11,144 bases of DNA from Methylorubrum extorquens (GTDB taxonomy: Bacteria; Pseudomonadota; Alphaproteobacteria; Rhizobiales; Beijerinckiaceae). Of the stretch, positions 1-6,452 are shown in pieces. Position 1 is the stretch's first letter, and each line of letters begins with the position of its first letter. Both the position numbers and the translations under genes were made by a program. The notes beneath the pieces are model-generated. The model saw nothing but the letters and a program-made list of their open reading frames with translations. It made no database searches and was not told where the DNA came from. Location: the NCBI GenBank assembly GCA_019695455.1, contig JAEUAC010000093.1:1-11144 (forward strand), read 5' to 3'.

Positions 1-2
1 TC

Positions 3-1670
3 GACCGGCTCACGGCCGGGCCGTCGCACGACAGCCCGCTGACCTTCGCCTCGCTGCTGCCGCTCATCATCGCCTGGATCTCGTTCGGCCTGTTCACGAT
101 CGGGGCCGGCGTCACCGTCGCGCTCTATGCCGACCGGCTGTCGCATCGCCGGCGCCTCGCCACCATGGCGAACTACTTCGAGCACGTGCTCGAGCTGCCG
201 CTCGCCTTCCACACGTCGACCCATTCGGGCCGCGTCCTCAAGGTGATGCTCGAGGGCTCGAACGGCATGGCCTGGCTCTGGCTCGGCTTCTTCCGCGACC
301 ACTTCTCGGCGATCGTCTCGCTCGGCGTGCTGCTGCCGCTGACGCTGTTCCTGAACTGGCGGCTGGGCCTTCTCCTCGTCGTCCTCGTCGTGGTCTTCAC
401 GATCCTCACCGCGATCGTGCTCCGCAAGACCGAGACGCTGCAGGGCACGGTCGAGAACTACCATTCGCGCCTCGCCGAGCAGGCCTCCGACGCGCTCGGC
501 AACGTGCCGGTCATCCAGTCCTTCACGCGCGCCAAGGCCGAGATCGGCCAGCTGCGGACGACGATCGGGCAGCTCCTCGCCGCGCAGACGCCGGTGCTCT
601 CCTGGTGGGCCCTCGCCTCCATCGCGACGCGCGCGGCCGCGACCCTCACGGTCACGTCGATCTTCCTTCTGGGCACCTGGCTGAACCTGTCGGGCAAGGC
701 GACGGTCGGCGACGTCGTCATGTTCATGTCGATCGCCACCATGCTGATCGGCAAGCTCGAGCAGGTCGTCGCCTTCACCAACCAGCTCTTCATGCAGGCG
801 CCCAAGATCCGCGAGTTCTTCGAGATCGTGGACACGGCGCCGACCGTTCACGACCGGCCGACCTCGCTGAACATCGATCGCTTCGATGGCCGGGTCGAGT
901 TCCAGAACGTGACGTTCTCCTACGACGGCAAGCGGCCGGCCATCGTGGACGTCTCGTTCGCCGTCGAGCCGGGCGAGACGGTCGCGCTCGTCGGGTCGAC
1001 CGGATCCGGCAAGTCGACGACGCTCGGGCTCCTGCACCGGGCCTTCGATCCGCAATCGGGCGCGATCCTGATCGACGGCCACGACATCCGCGACATCTGC
1101 CTCGCCTCGCTCCGCCGCAACATCGGCGTCGTCTTCCAGGAGCCGATGCTCTTCGCCCGCTCCATCCGCGAGAACCTGCTCGTCGGGCGGCCGGAGGCGA
1201 CGGACGACGAGATGCGGGAGGCGCTGGAGCGGGCGCAGGCGACCGAGTTCATCCTGCGCCAGTCGGACGGGCTCGATTCGGTGATCGGCGAGCGCGGCCG
1301 CTCGCTCTCCGGCGGCGAGCGGCAGCGCCTCTCGATCGCGCGCGCCCTCCTGAAGAACCCGCCCGTCCTGATCCTCGACGAGGCGACCTCCGCGCTGGAC
1401 GCCGCGACCGAGCGCAAGCTGCAGACCGCGCTCGAGGAGGTCATGAAGGGCCGCACGACCTTCGTCATCGCCCATCGCCTCGCGACGATTCGCAACGCCG
1501 ACCGCATCCTCGTCTTCCACCAGGGACGCGTGGTGGAATCCGGCTCCTTCGAGGCCCTCGTCGAACAGGACGGCCGCTTCGCGGAACTCGCGCGCGCGCA
1601 GTTCATGGCGCCCGAGCCGGCCCCGGCGCCCCCGCCCGCGCGGCCGGTCCTGGTCTCCTCCGGCGTCTGA
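3..1670 (+). CDS. ndvA: NdvA/ChvA-like cyclic beta-glucan ABC exporter (fused permease-ATPase), 5' end off window
   Basis: Half-transporter of the inner membrane, probably exporting cyclic beta-1,2-glucan or a related polysaccharide as a homodimer. The reading frame is open from base 3. The ATG at 165 is internal: the 54 codons before it encode a transmembrane stretch (IIAWISFGLFTIGAGVTVAL) expected in the membrane domain. The visible 555 residues compare with about 590-600 in the family, so roughly 45 are missing on the left. Counting from the Met at 165, the membrane domain covers about 1-215 with a WWALAS segment also found in NdvA. The ATPase domain follows, with Walker A GSTGSGKST (277-285), Q-loop VVFQEP, signature LSGGE (381-385), Walker B VLILDE (401-406) and H-loop His437. 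The C-terminus is a Pro/Ala-rich tail. The exporter fold is certain. The glucan substrate is inferred from remembered similarity to NdvA; a lipid or other glycan exporter is possible. Confidence 0.82.
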   Translation, partial: DRLTAGPSHDSPLTFASLLPLIIAWISFGLFTIGAGVTVALYADRLSHRRRLATMANYFEHVLELPLAFHTSTHSGRVLKVMLEGSNGMAWLWLGFFRDHFSAIVSLGVLLPLTLFLNWRLGLLLVVLVVVFTILTAIVLRKTETLQGTVENYHSRLAEQASDALGNVPVIQSFTRAKAEIGQLRTTIGQLLAAQTPVLSWWALASIATRAAATLTVTSIFLLGTWLNLSGKATVGDVVMFMSIATMLIGKLEQVVAFTNQLFMQAPKIREFFEIVDTAPTVHDRPTSLNIDRFDGRVEFQNVTFSYDGKRPAIVDVSFAVEPGETVALVGSTGSGKSTTLGLLHRAFDPQSGAILIDGHDIRDICLASLRRNIGVVFQEPMLFARSIRENLLVGRPEATDDEMREALERAQATEFILRQSDGLDSVIGERGRSLSGGERQRLSIARALLKNPPVLILDEATSALDAATERKLQTALEEVMKGRTTFVIAHRLATIRNADRILVFHQGRVVESGSFEALVEQDGRFAELARAQFMAPEPAPAPPPARPVLVSSGV

Positions 1671-1707
1671 CGCCGCCAAGGCGGGCCGTGCCCCGCCGTG
1701 GCGGCCC
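1661..1707 (+). terminator. GC hairpin cluster at the end of the exporter gene
   Basis: CGGCGT (1661-1666) and ACGCCG (1670-1675) form a 6-bp stem with a 3-base loop, and the exporter's TGA overlaps it. A second stem, GGCGGG (1680-1685) with CCCGCC (1692-1697), follows at once and competes with GGGCCG (1683-1688) with CGGCCC (1702-1707). There is no T-run, so this is not a classical intrinsic terminator. It could be an mRNA 3'-end stabiliser, or a chance product of high GC. Confidence 0.3.
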
Positions 1708-1750
1708 GGGGAGTGGGCGAACACGGCTGGGGACGGCGCCTCCGGCCGCG

Positions 1751-1779
1751 TTGAGCTTCGGCCCGTCCGGCTTCTATCG
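1751..1779 (+). promoter_or_regulatory. Candidate sigma70-type promoter for the small membrane protein and dehydrogenase
   Basis: TTGAGC (1751-1756) and CTATCG (1774-1779) are separated by exactly 17 bases, which resembles the alphaproteobacterial housekeeping pattern (TTGAC, 17 bases, CTATAT-like). Transcription would start near 1786, giving a leader of about 30 bases before the ATG at 1817. It lies in the only gap between the exporter and the following gene. This is a pattern match only. Confidence 0.4.
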
Positions 1780-1816
1780 TTTCCCGGCGGACGATCTGCC
1801 GCCGAACGAGTGACGC

Positions 1817-1990
1817 ATGACCATCAACCTCCTGATCAGCGCCCTGGTGACGTTCCTCGTCGTCATCCTGATCATCTATCTCGTCGACCGCCTGCCGGTG
1901 GATGCCCGGATGAAGCAGATCATCCGCATCATCGTGATCATCATCGGCGTGCTGTCGCTGCTGCGCCTGCTGAACGTCTTCACGTTCTAG
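1817..1990 (+). CDS. Small two-helix membrane protein, 57 residues
   Basis: The frame runs ATG to TAG and encodes 57 residues that are almost entirely hydrophobic. Helix 1 is about residues 3-23 (NLLISALVTFLVVILIIYLV). A short polar turn (DRLPVDARMKQ, 24-34) follows, then helix 2 at about 35-54, rich in Ile, Val and Leu. The pattern, with the Leu-Val-Asp-Arg-x-(Ile/Leu)-Pro turn, resembles the small uncharacterised proteins annotated as the Thivi_2564 family; that assignment is from memory. The ribosome binding site is weak. The stop is 7 bases before the TTG start of the dehydrogenase gene, so the two are probably cotranscribed from the promoter candidate at 1751-1779. An inner-membrane location is likely. 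The function is unknown, and a role linked to the downstream transporter is speculation. The even codon spacing and clean two-helix hairpin argue that it is a real gene. Confidence 0.68.
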   Translation: MTINLLISALVTFLVVILIIYLVDRLPVDARMKQIIRIIVIIIGVLSLLRLLNVFTF

Positions 1991-1997
1991 CCGGATC

Positions 1998-2969
1998 TTG
2001 AGCCCGCGGCCGGTCCTCTACCTCTCGGGCGAGACGATCCGGCGCCTCCCGGTCTCGCCCGGGCGGCTGCGCGCCGCGCTCGCCGAGGCGTTCAGGCTCC
2101 GGGCGGCGGACGAGCCCCGGGTCGAGCCGAAGCGCCCGATCCCGCTCGGGCCCGGCCACTTCTTCCAGACCATGGTGGCGGCCTCCGGGTCGCTCGGCTA
2201 CGCGGCCGTCAAATGGGTCGGCGTCGCGGCCGCGAATGCGGGGCATGGCCTCGCGACCGTGCAGGCGACGCTGATCCTGAGCGATCTCGCGACGGGCGCG
2301 CCGGTCGCGATCCTCGACGGCGAGAGCGTGACGGTGCTCCGCACGGCCGCGCTGTCGACCCTCGCCGCCTCCTTCCTGGCCCGGCCGGACGCGCGCTCCA
2401 TCGGCTTCGTCGGGTGCGGCGAGCAGGCCCGGGGCCACCTCGACGCCTTCGTCGACCTGATGCCCGGCCTCGCGACGGCCGTCTGCCTGTCGCGCGACCT
2501 TGCCACCGCCGAGCGCTTCGCGGCCGGGGCCGCCGAGCGGCGGCTCGCCGCGCGGGCGACGACCGATCCCGCGGCAATCCTCGGCTGCGACATCGTCGTG
2601 ACGAGCGTGCGGGCCGGGCCCGATCTCTCACCCTTCCTCGATGCGGGGGCGCTGCGCCCGGGCGCCTTCGTGACGGCCGTCGACCTCGGGGCCTCCTGGC
2701 GCCCCGACACGCTCGCCGCCTTCGATCTCGCCGCGACCGACGACCGGCGCAGCACCGACGATCCGTCGACGCGCTCCCGCATTCCCTATCCGGGCCGGTT
2801 CGACGCGGATCTCGCCGAGCTCTGCAGCCGCGCGGTCAGCGTGCGGGCCTCGCCGGACCGGCGGTCGCTCTTCGTCTTTCCCGGCAACGCGCTCGCGGAC
2901 CTCGCGGCCGCGATCGTGTTCGTGGAGGCGGCGCGCGAAACCGGCGCGGGATTTGCGCTGCCAGAATGA
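1998..2969 (+). CDS. Ornithine cyclodeaminase / mu-crystallin family NAD(P)-dependent enzyme
   Basis: This 323-residue cytosolic enzyme belongs to the family that includes ornithine cyclodeaminase, ketimine (pyrroline-2-carboxylate) reductase, alanine dehydrogenase and EutC. The TTG at 1998 is the best start: a TGA at 1971-1973 closes the frame upstream and no better codon lies between. Visible family landmarks are AVKWV with Lys72, LDGESVTVLRTAA with Arg115, and the dinucleotide-binding loop GFVGCGEQA (136-144) after a beta strand. Length is normal for the family. The region around 224-240 (FVTAVDLGASWRPDT) lacks the GxDxPGKxEL pattern that carries the catalytic Asp of true ornithine cyclodeaminase, so a reductase or dehydrogenase role is more likely than ornithine deamination. 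The binding protein and permease genes downstream on the same strand suggest it acts on an imported amino or imino acid. The substrate is not determinable from sequence. Confidence 0.85.
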   Translation: MSPRPVLYLSGETIRRLPVSPGRLRAALAEAFRLRAADEPRVEPKRPIPLGPGHFFQTMVAASGSLGYAAVKWVGVAAANAGHGLATVQATLILSDLATGAPVAILDGESVTVLRTAALSTLAASFLARPDARSIGFVGCGEQARGHLDAFVDLMPGLATAVCLSRDLATAERFAAGAAERRLAARATTDPAAILGCDIVVTSVRAGPDLSPFLDAGALRPGAFVTAVDLGASWRPDTLAAFDLAATDDRRSTDDPSTRSRIPYPGRFDADLAELCSRAVSVRASPDRRSLFVFPGNALADLAAAIVFVEAARETGAGFALPE

Positions 2970-3023
2970 GGCGCGGAGTTGCGGTTGCCAAGGCGGCCGC
3001 TTCCGGGCCAATGCGCAGGCATC

Positions 3024-3044
3024 CGGCCCCCCGGGCCGAAGGAG
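3024..3044 (+). promoter_or_regulatory. Hairpin abutting a strong ribosome binding site of the binding-protein gene
   Basis: CGGCCC (3024-3029), loop CCC, and GGGCCG (3033-3038) form a 6-bp GC stem that ends exactly where AAGGAG (3039-3044) begins. The site lies 8 bases before the ATG at 3053 and is the strongest Shine-Dalgarno match on the plus strand of this window. It decides the start of the binding protein. The stem could protect a processed mRNA end and raise expression of the binding protein over its neighbours. That role is inference. Confidence 0.45.
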
Positions 3045-3052
3045 ATCACGTG

Positions 3053-3904
3053 ATGAGCGAAGCCGGTATCGGACGCAGACACATGCTCACGCTCGCGGCC
3101 GCCCCCGCGCTCGCGATGCCCTTCATCTCCTCCGCGCAGGCGCAGGGCTCCGAATCGACCTTCGACCGCATCAACCGGACCAAGACGATCCGCGTGGCGG
3201 GACTGCCGGGCGAACTGCCCTTCTTCAACAAGGACCTCGTCTCGGGGAAGTGGTCCGGCGCCTGCGTCGAGATGATGAACGACGTCGCGAAGTCGCTCGG
3301 CGGCATGACCGTCGAATACGTCGATTCGACCTACGGCAACTCGGTCCTGCAGGTGCAGGCGGGCCAGATCGACCTCGCCTTCGCGCTGAACGCGACGCCC
3401 CAGCGCGCGCTGGCGATCGACTTCACGCGGGCCGTCTTCAACCACGGCTTCGGCATCTGCGCGAAGCCCGACTTCGCCGCCAAGACCTGGGCCGACGTCA
3501 ACAAGCCGACCGTCAAGATCGCGGTCGATCTCGGCTCCTCGCAGGAGACCGCGGCCCGCCGCTTCGCCCCGAAGGCCGAGATCACGGCCTTCCGCACCCG
3601 CGACGAGGTGGTGCTCGCCCTCGCCTCCGGCCGGGTGCAATGCGCCGTCTTCGCGGCCCTCGTCGGCCTCACGGCCATGAAGAAGAACCCGGCGATCGGC
3701 ACCTTCACGATGCTGACGACGCCGGTGGTGTCGCTGCCCTCCAACATCGGCGTGCGCAAGGAGACGGACCGGCGCTGGCGCGACTTCCTCGACGTCTGGA
3801 TCGACTTCAACCGCGGCACGGGCCAGATCCGCGAATGGCTGATCGGCGGCCTGTCGCCCGTCGGCCTCGTGGCCGAGGACGTGCCGGCCGAAGTGACCTT
3901 CTGA
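3053..3904 (+). CDS. Amino acid ABC transporter periplasmic substrate-binding protein
   Basis: This 283-residue type 2 periplasmic binding protein captures a polar amino acid or relative and delivers it to the permease encoded next. The frame is open for 840 bases further upstream, but the ATG at 3053 is the start because AAGGAG sits 8 bases before it and a signal peptide follows directly. The signal has a twin Arg (GRRHMLTL, 7-14), a hydrophobic Ala/Leu/Pro core and a likely cut after AQA (28-30). It is Tat-like, but Met replaces the usual Phe, so Sec export is also possible. Family landmarks are TIRVAGLPGELPFF (45-58), an EMMNDVAKSLG helix and YGNSVLQVQAGQIDLAFALNATPQRALAIDFT (94-125), which is the classic glutamine/histidine-binding-protein pattern. 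Length is typical. Ligand specificity cannot be read from sequence. Confidence 0.9.
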   Translation: MSEAGIGRRHMLTLAAAPALAMPFISSAQAQGSESTFDRINRTKTIRVAGLPGELPFFNKDLVSGKWSGACVEMMNDVAKSLGGMTVEYVDSTYGNSVLQVQAGQIDLAFALNATPQRALAIDFTRAVFNHGFGICAKPDFAAKTWADVNKPTVKIAVDLGSSQETAARRFAPKAEITAFRTRDEVVLALASGRVQCAVFAALVGLTAMKKNPAIGTFTMLTTPVVSLPSNIGVRKETDRRWRDFLDVWIDFNRGTGQIREWLIGGLSPVGLVAEDVPAEVTF

Positions 3905-3926
3905 GCCGACGCGGGAGCAGGGTGCC

Positions 3927-4589
3927 GTGGGCTACCAGTGGAACTTCGGCATCCTGCAGCAATATGCCTGGCTCTTCGTGTACGGGCTCGGCTTCACGCT
4001 CGTCTTCACGATCGTCACGATCGCGCTCGGCCTGCTGCTCGGGCTGTTCGCCGGCATCGCGCGCCTCTCGAAGAACCGGCTGGTGAACTGGCCGGTCGTC
4101 GGCTTCATCGAGCTGTTCCGCTGCACGCCGCTCCTCGTGCAGCTCGTCTGGTTCTACTACGCCTTCCCGGTCATCATCGGCCTGCAGATGCCGCCGAACG
4201 TGGCGGGCGGGCTCGTGCTGGCGCTCTATGCGGGGGCCTTCTACGCCGAGATCTTCCGGGGCGGCATCGTGTCGATCGACCGCGGCCAATGGGACGCCGC
4301 CCGGTCCCTCGGGCTCCGGCCCTGGCCGATCCTGCGCACGGTCATCCTTCCGCAGGCGATCCGCCTGATGATCCCGCCCTTCATCAACCAATCCGTCCTG
4401 CAGCTGAAGAACACGTCGCTGGTGTCGGTCATCGCCGTGCCGGACCTGCTCTACCAGGGCGAACTGATCACGGCCGCGACCTACCGTCCGCTCGAGGTCT
4501 ACACGATCGTCGCGATCCTCTACTTCGCCGTGCTGTTCCCGGCGACGCTCGCCGCCCAGGCCATCGAACGCCGCTACGCGCGAAGGTAG
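3927..4589 (+). CDS. Polar amino acid ABC transporter permease (HisM/GlnP type)
   Basis: This 220-residue inner-membrane permease starts at GTG 3927, 9 bases after GGGAG, and lies 22 bases after the binding-protein stop, so the two are surely cotranscribed. Hydrophobic segments lie at about 14-44, 56-86, 92-112 and 188-212. The cytoplasmic coupling loop is clear: QWDAARSLGLRPWPILRTVI followed by LPQAIR (121-146) matches the EAA motif that docks on the ATPase. FRCTPLLVQLVW (64-75) and LKNTSLVSVIAVPDL (160-174) are standard for the HisM/GlnP/ArtQ group. Length is normal. No second permease and no ATPase follow; the next gene is aroB on the other strand. The channel may therefore be a homodimer powered by an ATPase encoded elsewhere. 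The alternative is that the rest of the operon was lost. Confidence 0.92.
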   Translation: MGYQWNFGILQQYAWLFVYGLGFTLVFTIVTIALGLLLGLFAGIARLSKNRLVNWPVVGFIELFRCTPLLVQLVWFYYAFPVIIGLQMPPNVAGGLVLALYAGAFYAEIFRGGIVSIDRGQWDAARSLGLRPWPILRTVILPQAIRLMIPPFINQSVLQLKNTSLVSVIAVPDLLYQGELITAATYRPLEVYTIVAILYFAVLFPATLAAQAIERRYARR

Positions 4590-4596
4590 GGACGGG

Positions 4597-4618
4597 GGGC
4601 CGGCAGAGGCTCCGGCCC
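4597..4618. terminator. Hairpin between the converging permease gene and aroB
   Basis: GGGCCGG (4597-4603) pairs perfectly with CCGGCCC (4612-4618) around an 8-base loop. It lies in the 51-base gap between the permease stop (4589) and the aroB stop (4641), so it could serve both transcripts. No T-run follows on either strand, so it is a weak intrinsic terminator at best. Confidence 0.4.
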
Positions 4619-4640
4619 GCGTCGGCGGACGCCGTGGGGC

Positions 4641-5777
4641 TCAGGTCCGCAGGTCGTCCTCGAGGAAGGTCCGCAGGTCGTCGGGCGAGACGTCGCGGAC
4701 GACGACGCTGCGGCCGATGCCATGCGCCAGGATGAAGGTGAGGCGGCCGGCCCGTACCTTCTTGTCCTGGGCCATGGCGTCCATCAGCGTGCCGGCCGTG
4801 CCGATCCCGCCCGGCACCTGGGCGGGCCGCGTCGGAAGGCCGACCGTCGCGAGGTGCCGCTCGACGCGGAGCGCGTCCTCCGGCGGGCAGAGGCCGAGCC
4901 GGGCCGAGAACCGAAAGGCCTGGGCCATGCCGATCGCCACGCCCTCGCCGTGGACGAGACGCGCGCCGTCGTAGCCGACCGCCCGCTCCAGCGCATGGCC
5001 GAACGTGTGCCCGAGGTTCAGCAGCGCCCGGTCGCCGTCCTCGCGCTCGTCGCGGGCGACGACGGCCGCCTTGGCCCGGCAGCTCTCGACGACCGCCCGA
5101 TCGCGCGCGGCCCCGCCCGCCAGCACATCGCGCCATTGCGCCTCGCACCAGGCGTAGAAGTCCGGATCGCCGATCAGGCCGTACTTCACCGTCTCCGCGT
5201 AGCCCGCCCGCATCTCGCGGGGCGACAGCGTGTCGAGGAGAGCCGTGTCGGCGAGCACCAGCGCCGGCTGGTGGAAGGCGCCGACGAGGTTCTTGCCCGC
5301 GCGCGCGTTGATGCCGGTCTTGCCTCCGACGGACGAGTCGACCTGCGCCAAGAGCGTCGTCGGCACCTGCACGAAGCGGATCCCGCGCAGGAGGATCGCG
5401 GCCGCGAAACCCGCCAGGTCGCCCACCACGCCGCCGCCGAGCGCGAGCACGGCGTCGCCTCGCTCCAGCCGGCCGGCGAGCAGGGTCTCGCAGAGCGCGT
5501 CCAGGCGGTCGAACCGCTTCGATCCCTCGCCCGCCGGCACGGTGGCCCGCACGACCCGCAGGCCGGCGGCCGACAGCGAGGCCTCGACCGCGCCGCCGTG
5601 CAGCGGCCCGACCGTCTCGTCCGTCACGAGGCCGACGGCGCGCACCCCGAGCGCCGCGACGCGCGACCCGGCCTCGGCCGCGACGCCGCGTCCGACCAGG
5701 ATCGGGTAGCTCCGGTCGCCGAGCGACACCTCGACGACCGAGACGGAACCGGCCTGGCGCTGGGGCTGCGCGATCAC
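4641..5777 (-). CDS. aroB: 3-dehydroquinate synthase
   Basis: AroB catalyses the second step of the shikimate pathway, converting DAHP to 3-dehydroquinate with NAD and a divalent metal in the cytosol. It has 378 residues, close to the usual 350-380. The start is the GTG at 5777: it overlaps the aroK stop as GTGA, and GAGGAG lies 5 bases upstream inside aroK. The frame stays open further upstream through aroK, but that part is only a shadow. The NAD-binding loop is GGGVVGDLAGF (114-124), and the signature QVPTTLLAQVDSSVGGKTGIN (137-157) is intact. Metal ligands appear as Glu195 (YAETVKYG), His257 (NLGHTFGHA) and His276 (LVHGEGVAIGM). The C-terminus ends in a repeated DDLRT from a 24-bp tandem duplication. 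Coupling to aroK suggests coordinated supply of aromatic precursors. Identification is secure. Confidence 0.97.
   Translation of the reverse strand: MIAQPQRQAGSVSVVEVSLGDRSYPILVGRGVAAEAGSRVAALGVRAVGLVTDETVGPLHGGAVEASLSAAGLRVVRATVPAGEGSKRFDRLDALCETLLAGRLERGDAVLALGGGVVGDLAGFAAAILLRGIRFVQVPTTLLAQVDSSVGGKTGINARAGKNLVGAFHQPALVLADTALLDTLSPREMRAGYAETVKYGLIGDPDFYAWCEAQWRDVLAGGAARDRAVVESCRAKAAVVARDEREDGDRALLNLGHTFGHALERAVGYDGARLVHGEGVAIGMAQAFRFSARLGLCPPEDALRVERHLATVGLPTRPAQVPGGIGTAGTLMDAMAQDKKVRAGRLTFILAHGIGRSVVVRDVSPDDLRTFLEDDLRT
4643..4682. repeat. 16-bp direct repeat, 24-bp period, at the 3' end of aroB
   Basis: AGGTCCGCAGGTCGTC occurs at 4643-4658 and exactly again at 4667-4682. The 24-base offset keeps frame, so AroB ends DDLRT-FLE-DDLRT-stop. 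It looks like a recent in-frame tandem duplication that adds eight residues to the C-terminus. Confidence 0.85.
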
Positions 5778-6391
5778 GCGATCTCCTCGGCGGCGAGCCG
5801 CTCGTCCAGGGCCCGGATGACGGCCGAGACCGTGCGGTCGTGCGATCCGTCGCAGGAGGGCACGTGCAGGTCGGCCAGGGCGTAGACCGGGTAGCGGACC
5901 TCCATGAGGTCCCGCATCGTCTTCTCGGGATCGGCCGTCCGGAGCAGCGGGCGGTTCTGGCGCCGCCGGACGCGCCGCATCAGCGTCGCGTGATCGGCCT
6001 TGAGCCAGACCGAGATGCCCTGGAGGCCCACGCGCTCGCGCGTCTCGGCGCTCAGGAAGGCCCCTCCCCCCGTCGCGAGCACCATCGGCCCGTTTTCGAG
6101 GAGACGCGCGATCACGCGCCGCTCGCCGTCGCGGAACGCCGGCTCGCCGTATTGCGAGAACAGGTCGGGGATCGGCATGCCGGCGGCCGATTCGATCTCG
6201 TGGTCCGCGTCGCGGAACGGCAGGTCGAGCCGGGACGCCAGCCGGCGTCCCACGGTGGTCTTGCCCGCGCCCATCAGGCCGACGAGCACGATGCACCGAC
6301 CTCGCAGGCGCTCCCGCAAGGCGGCGGGGCGCGTCGACGGCTCGGGGTCCGGACCCGGCCCGTCGAGAAGGCTCGGCTCCTCCACGTTCAT
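5774..6391 (-). CDS. aroK: Shikimate kinase
   Basis: AroK phosphorylates shikimate at the 3-hydroxyl using ATP, the fifth step of the shikimate pathway, in the cytosol. The protein has 205 residues. An N-terminal tail of about 30 residues, rich in Pro and acidic residues, precedes the kinase fold and accounts for the excess over the usual 170-190. Walker A is GLMGAGKTT (38-46). Shikimate contacts are visible as Asp63 (DADHEIE), Arg87 (FRDGE), the GGG run at 108-110 and Arg166 (EVRYPVYA). The lid Arg is 147 (QNRPLL). The start is ATG 6391. No good Shine-Dalgarno is seen, so a later start is possible, although no Met or Val codon before the fold looks better. The stop overlaps the aroB start. 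The gene diverges from xerD across 61 bases. Confidence 0.96.
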   Translation of the reverse strand: MNVEEPSLLDGPGPDPEPSTRPAALRERLRGRCIVLVGLMGAGKTTVGRRLASRLDLPFRDADHEIESAAGMPIPDLFSQYGEPAFRDGERRVIARLLENGPMVLATGGGAFLSAETRERVGLQGISVWLKADHATLMRRVRRRQNRPLLRTADPEKTMRDLMEVRYPVYALADLHVPSCDGSHDRTVSAVIRALDERLAAEEIA

Positions 6392-6452
6392 GCCCGACGC
6401 TCTACCACGCCGTCACGGCTTCGCCACGTTTGCCGCAGAGGCGCGGAGGGAC

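Noticed and set aside
920..1606. Minus-strand open frame opposite the exporter ATPase domain
   Set aside because: It is antisense to conserved Walker, signature and H-loop codons, has Ser/Arg-rich composition, and is typical of shadow frames in high-GC DNA.
165..1670. Exporter gene starting at the ATG at 165 as a complete protein
   Set aside because: The frame continues to base 3 with a convincing transmembrane segment, and the family is about 50-100 residues longer, so the gene is cut by the window edge.
2213..3052. Long upstream extension of the binding-protein reading frame, giving a 563-residue protein
   Set aside because: The extra part lies wholly over the dehydrogenase gene and translates to low-complexity Arg/Gly/Ala sequence. 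A strong ribosome site and a signal peptide place the true start at 3053.
5778..6296. Open frame joining aroB to a 173-residue upstream extension
   Set aside because: It is the out-of-frame shadow of aroK. The GTG at 5777 with GAGGAG five bases upstream begins a normal-length AroB.
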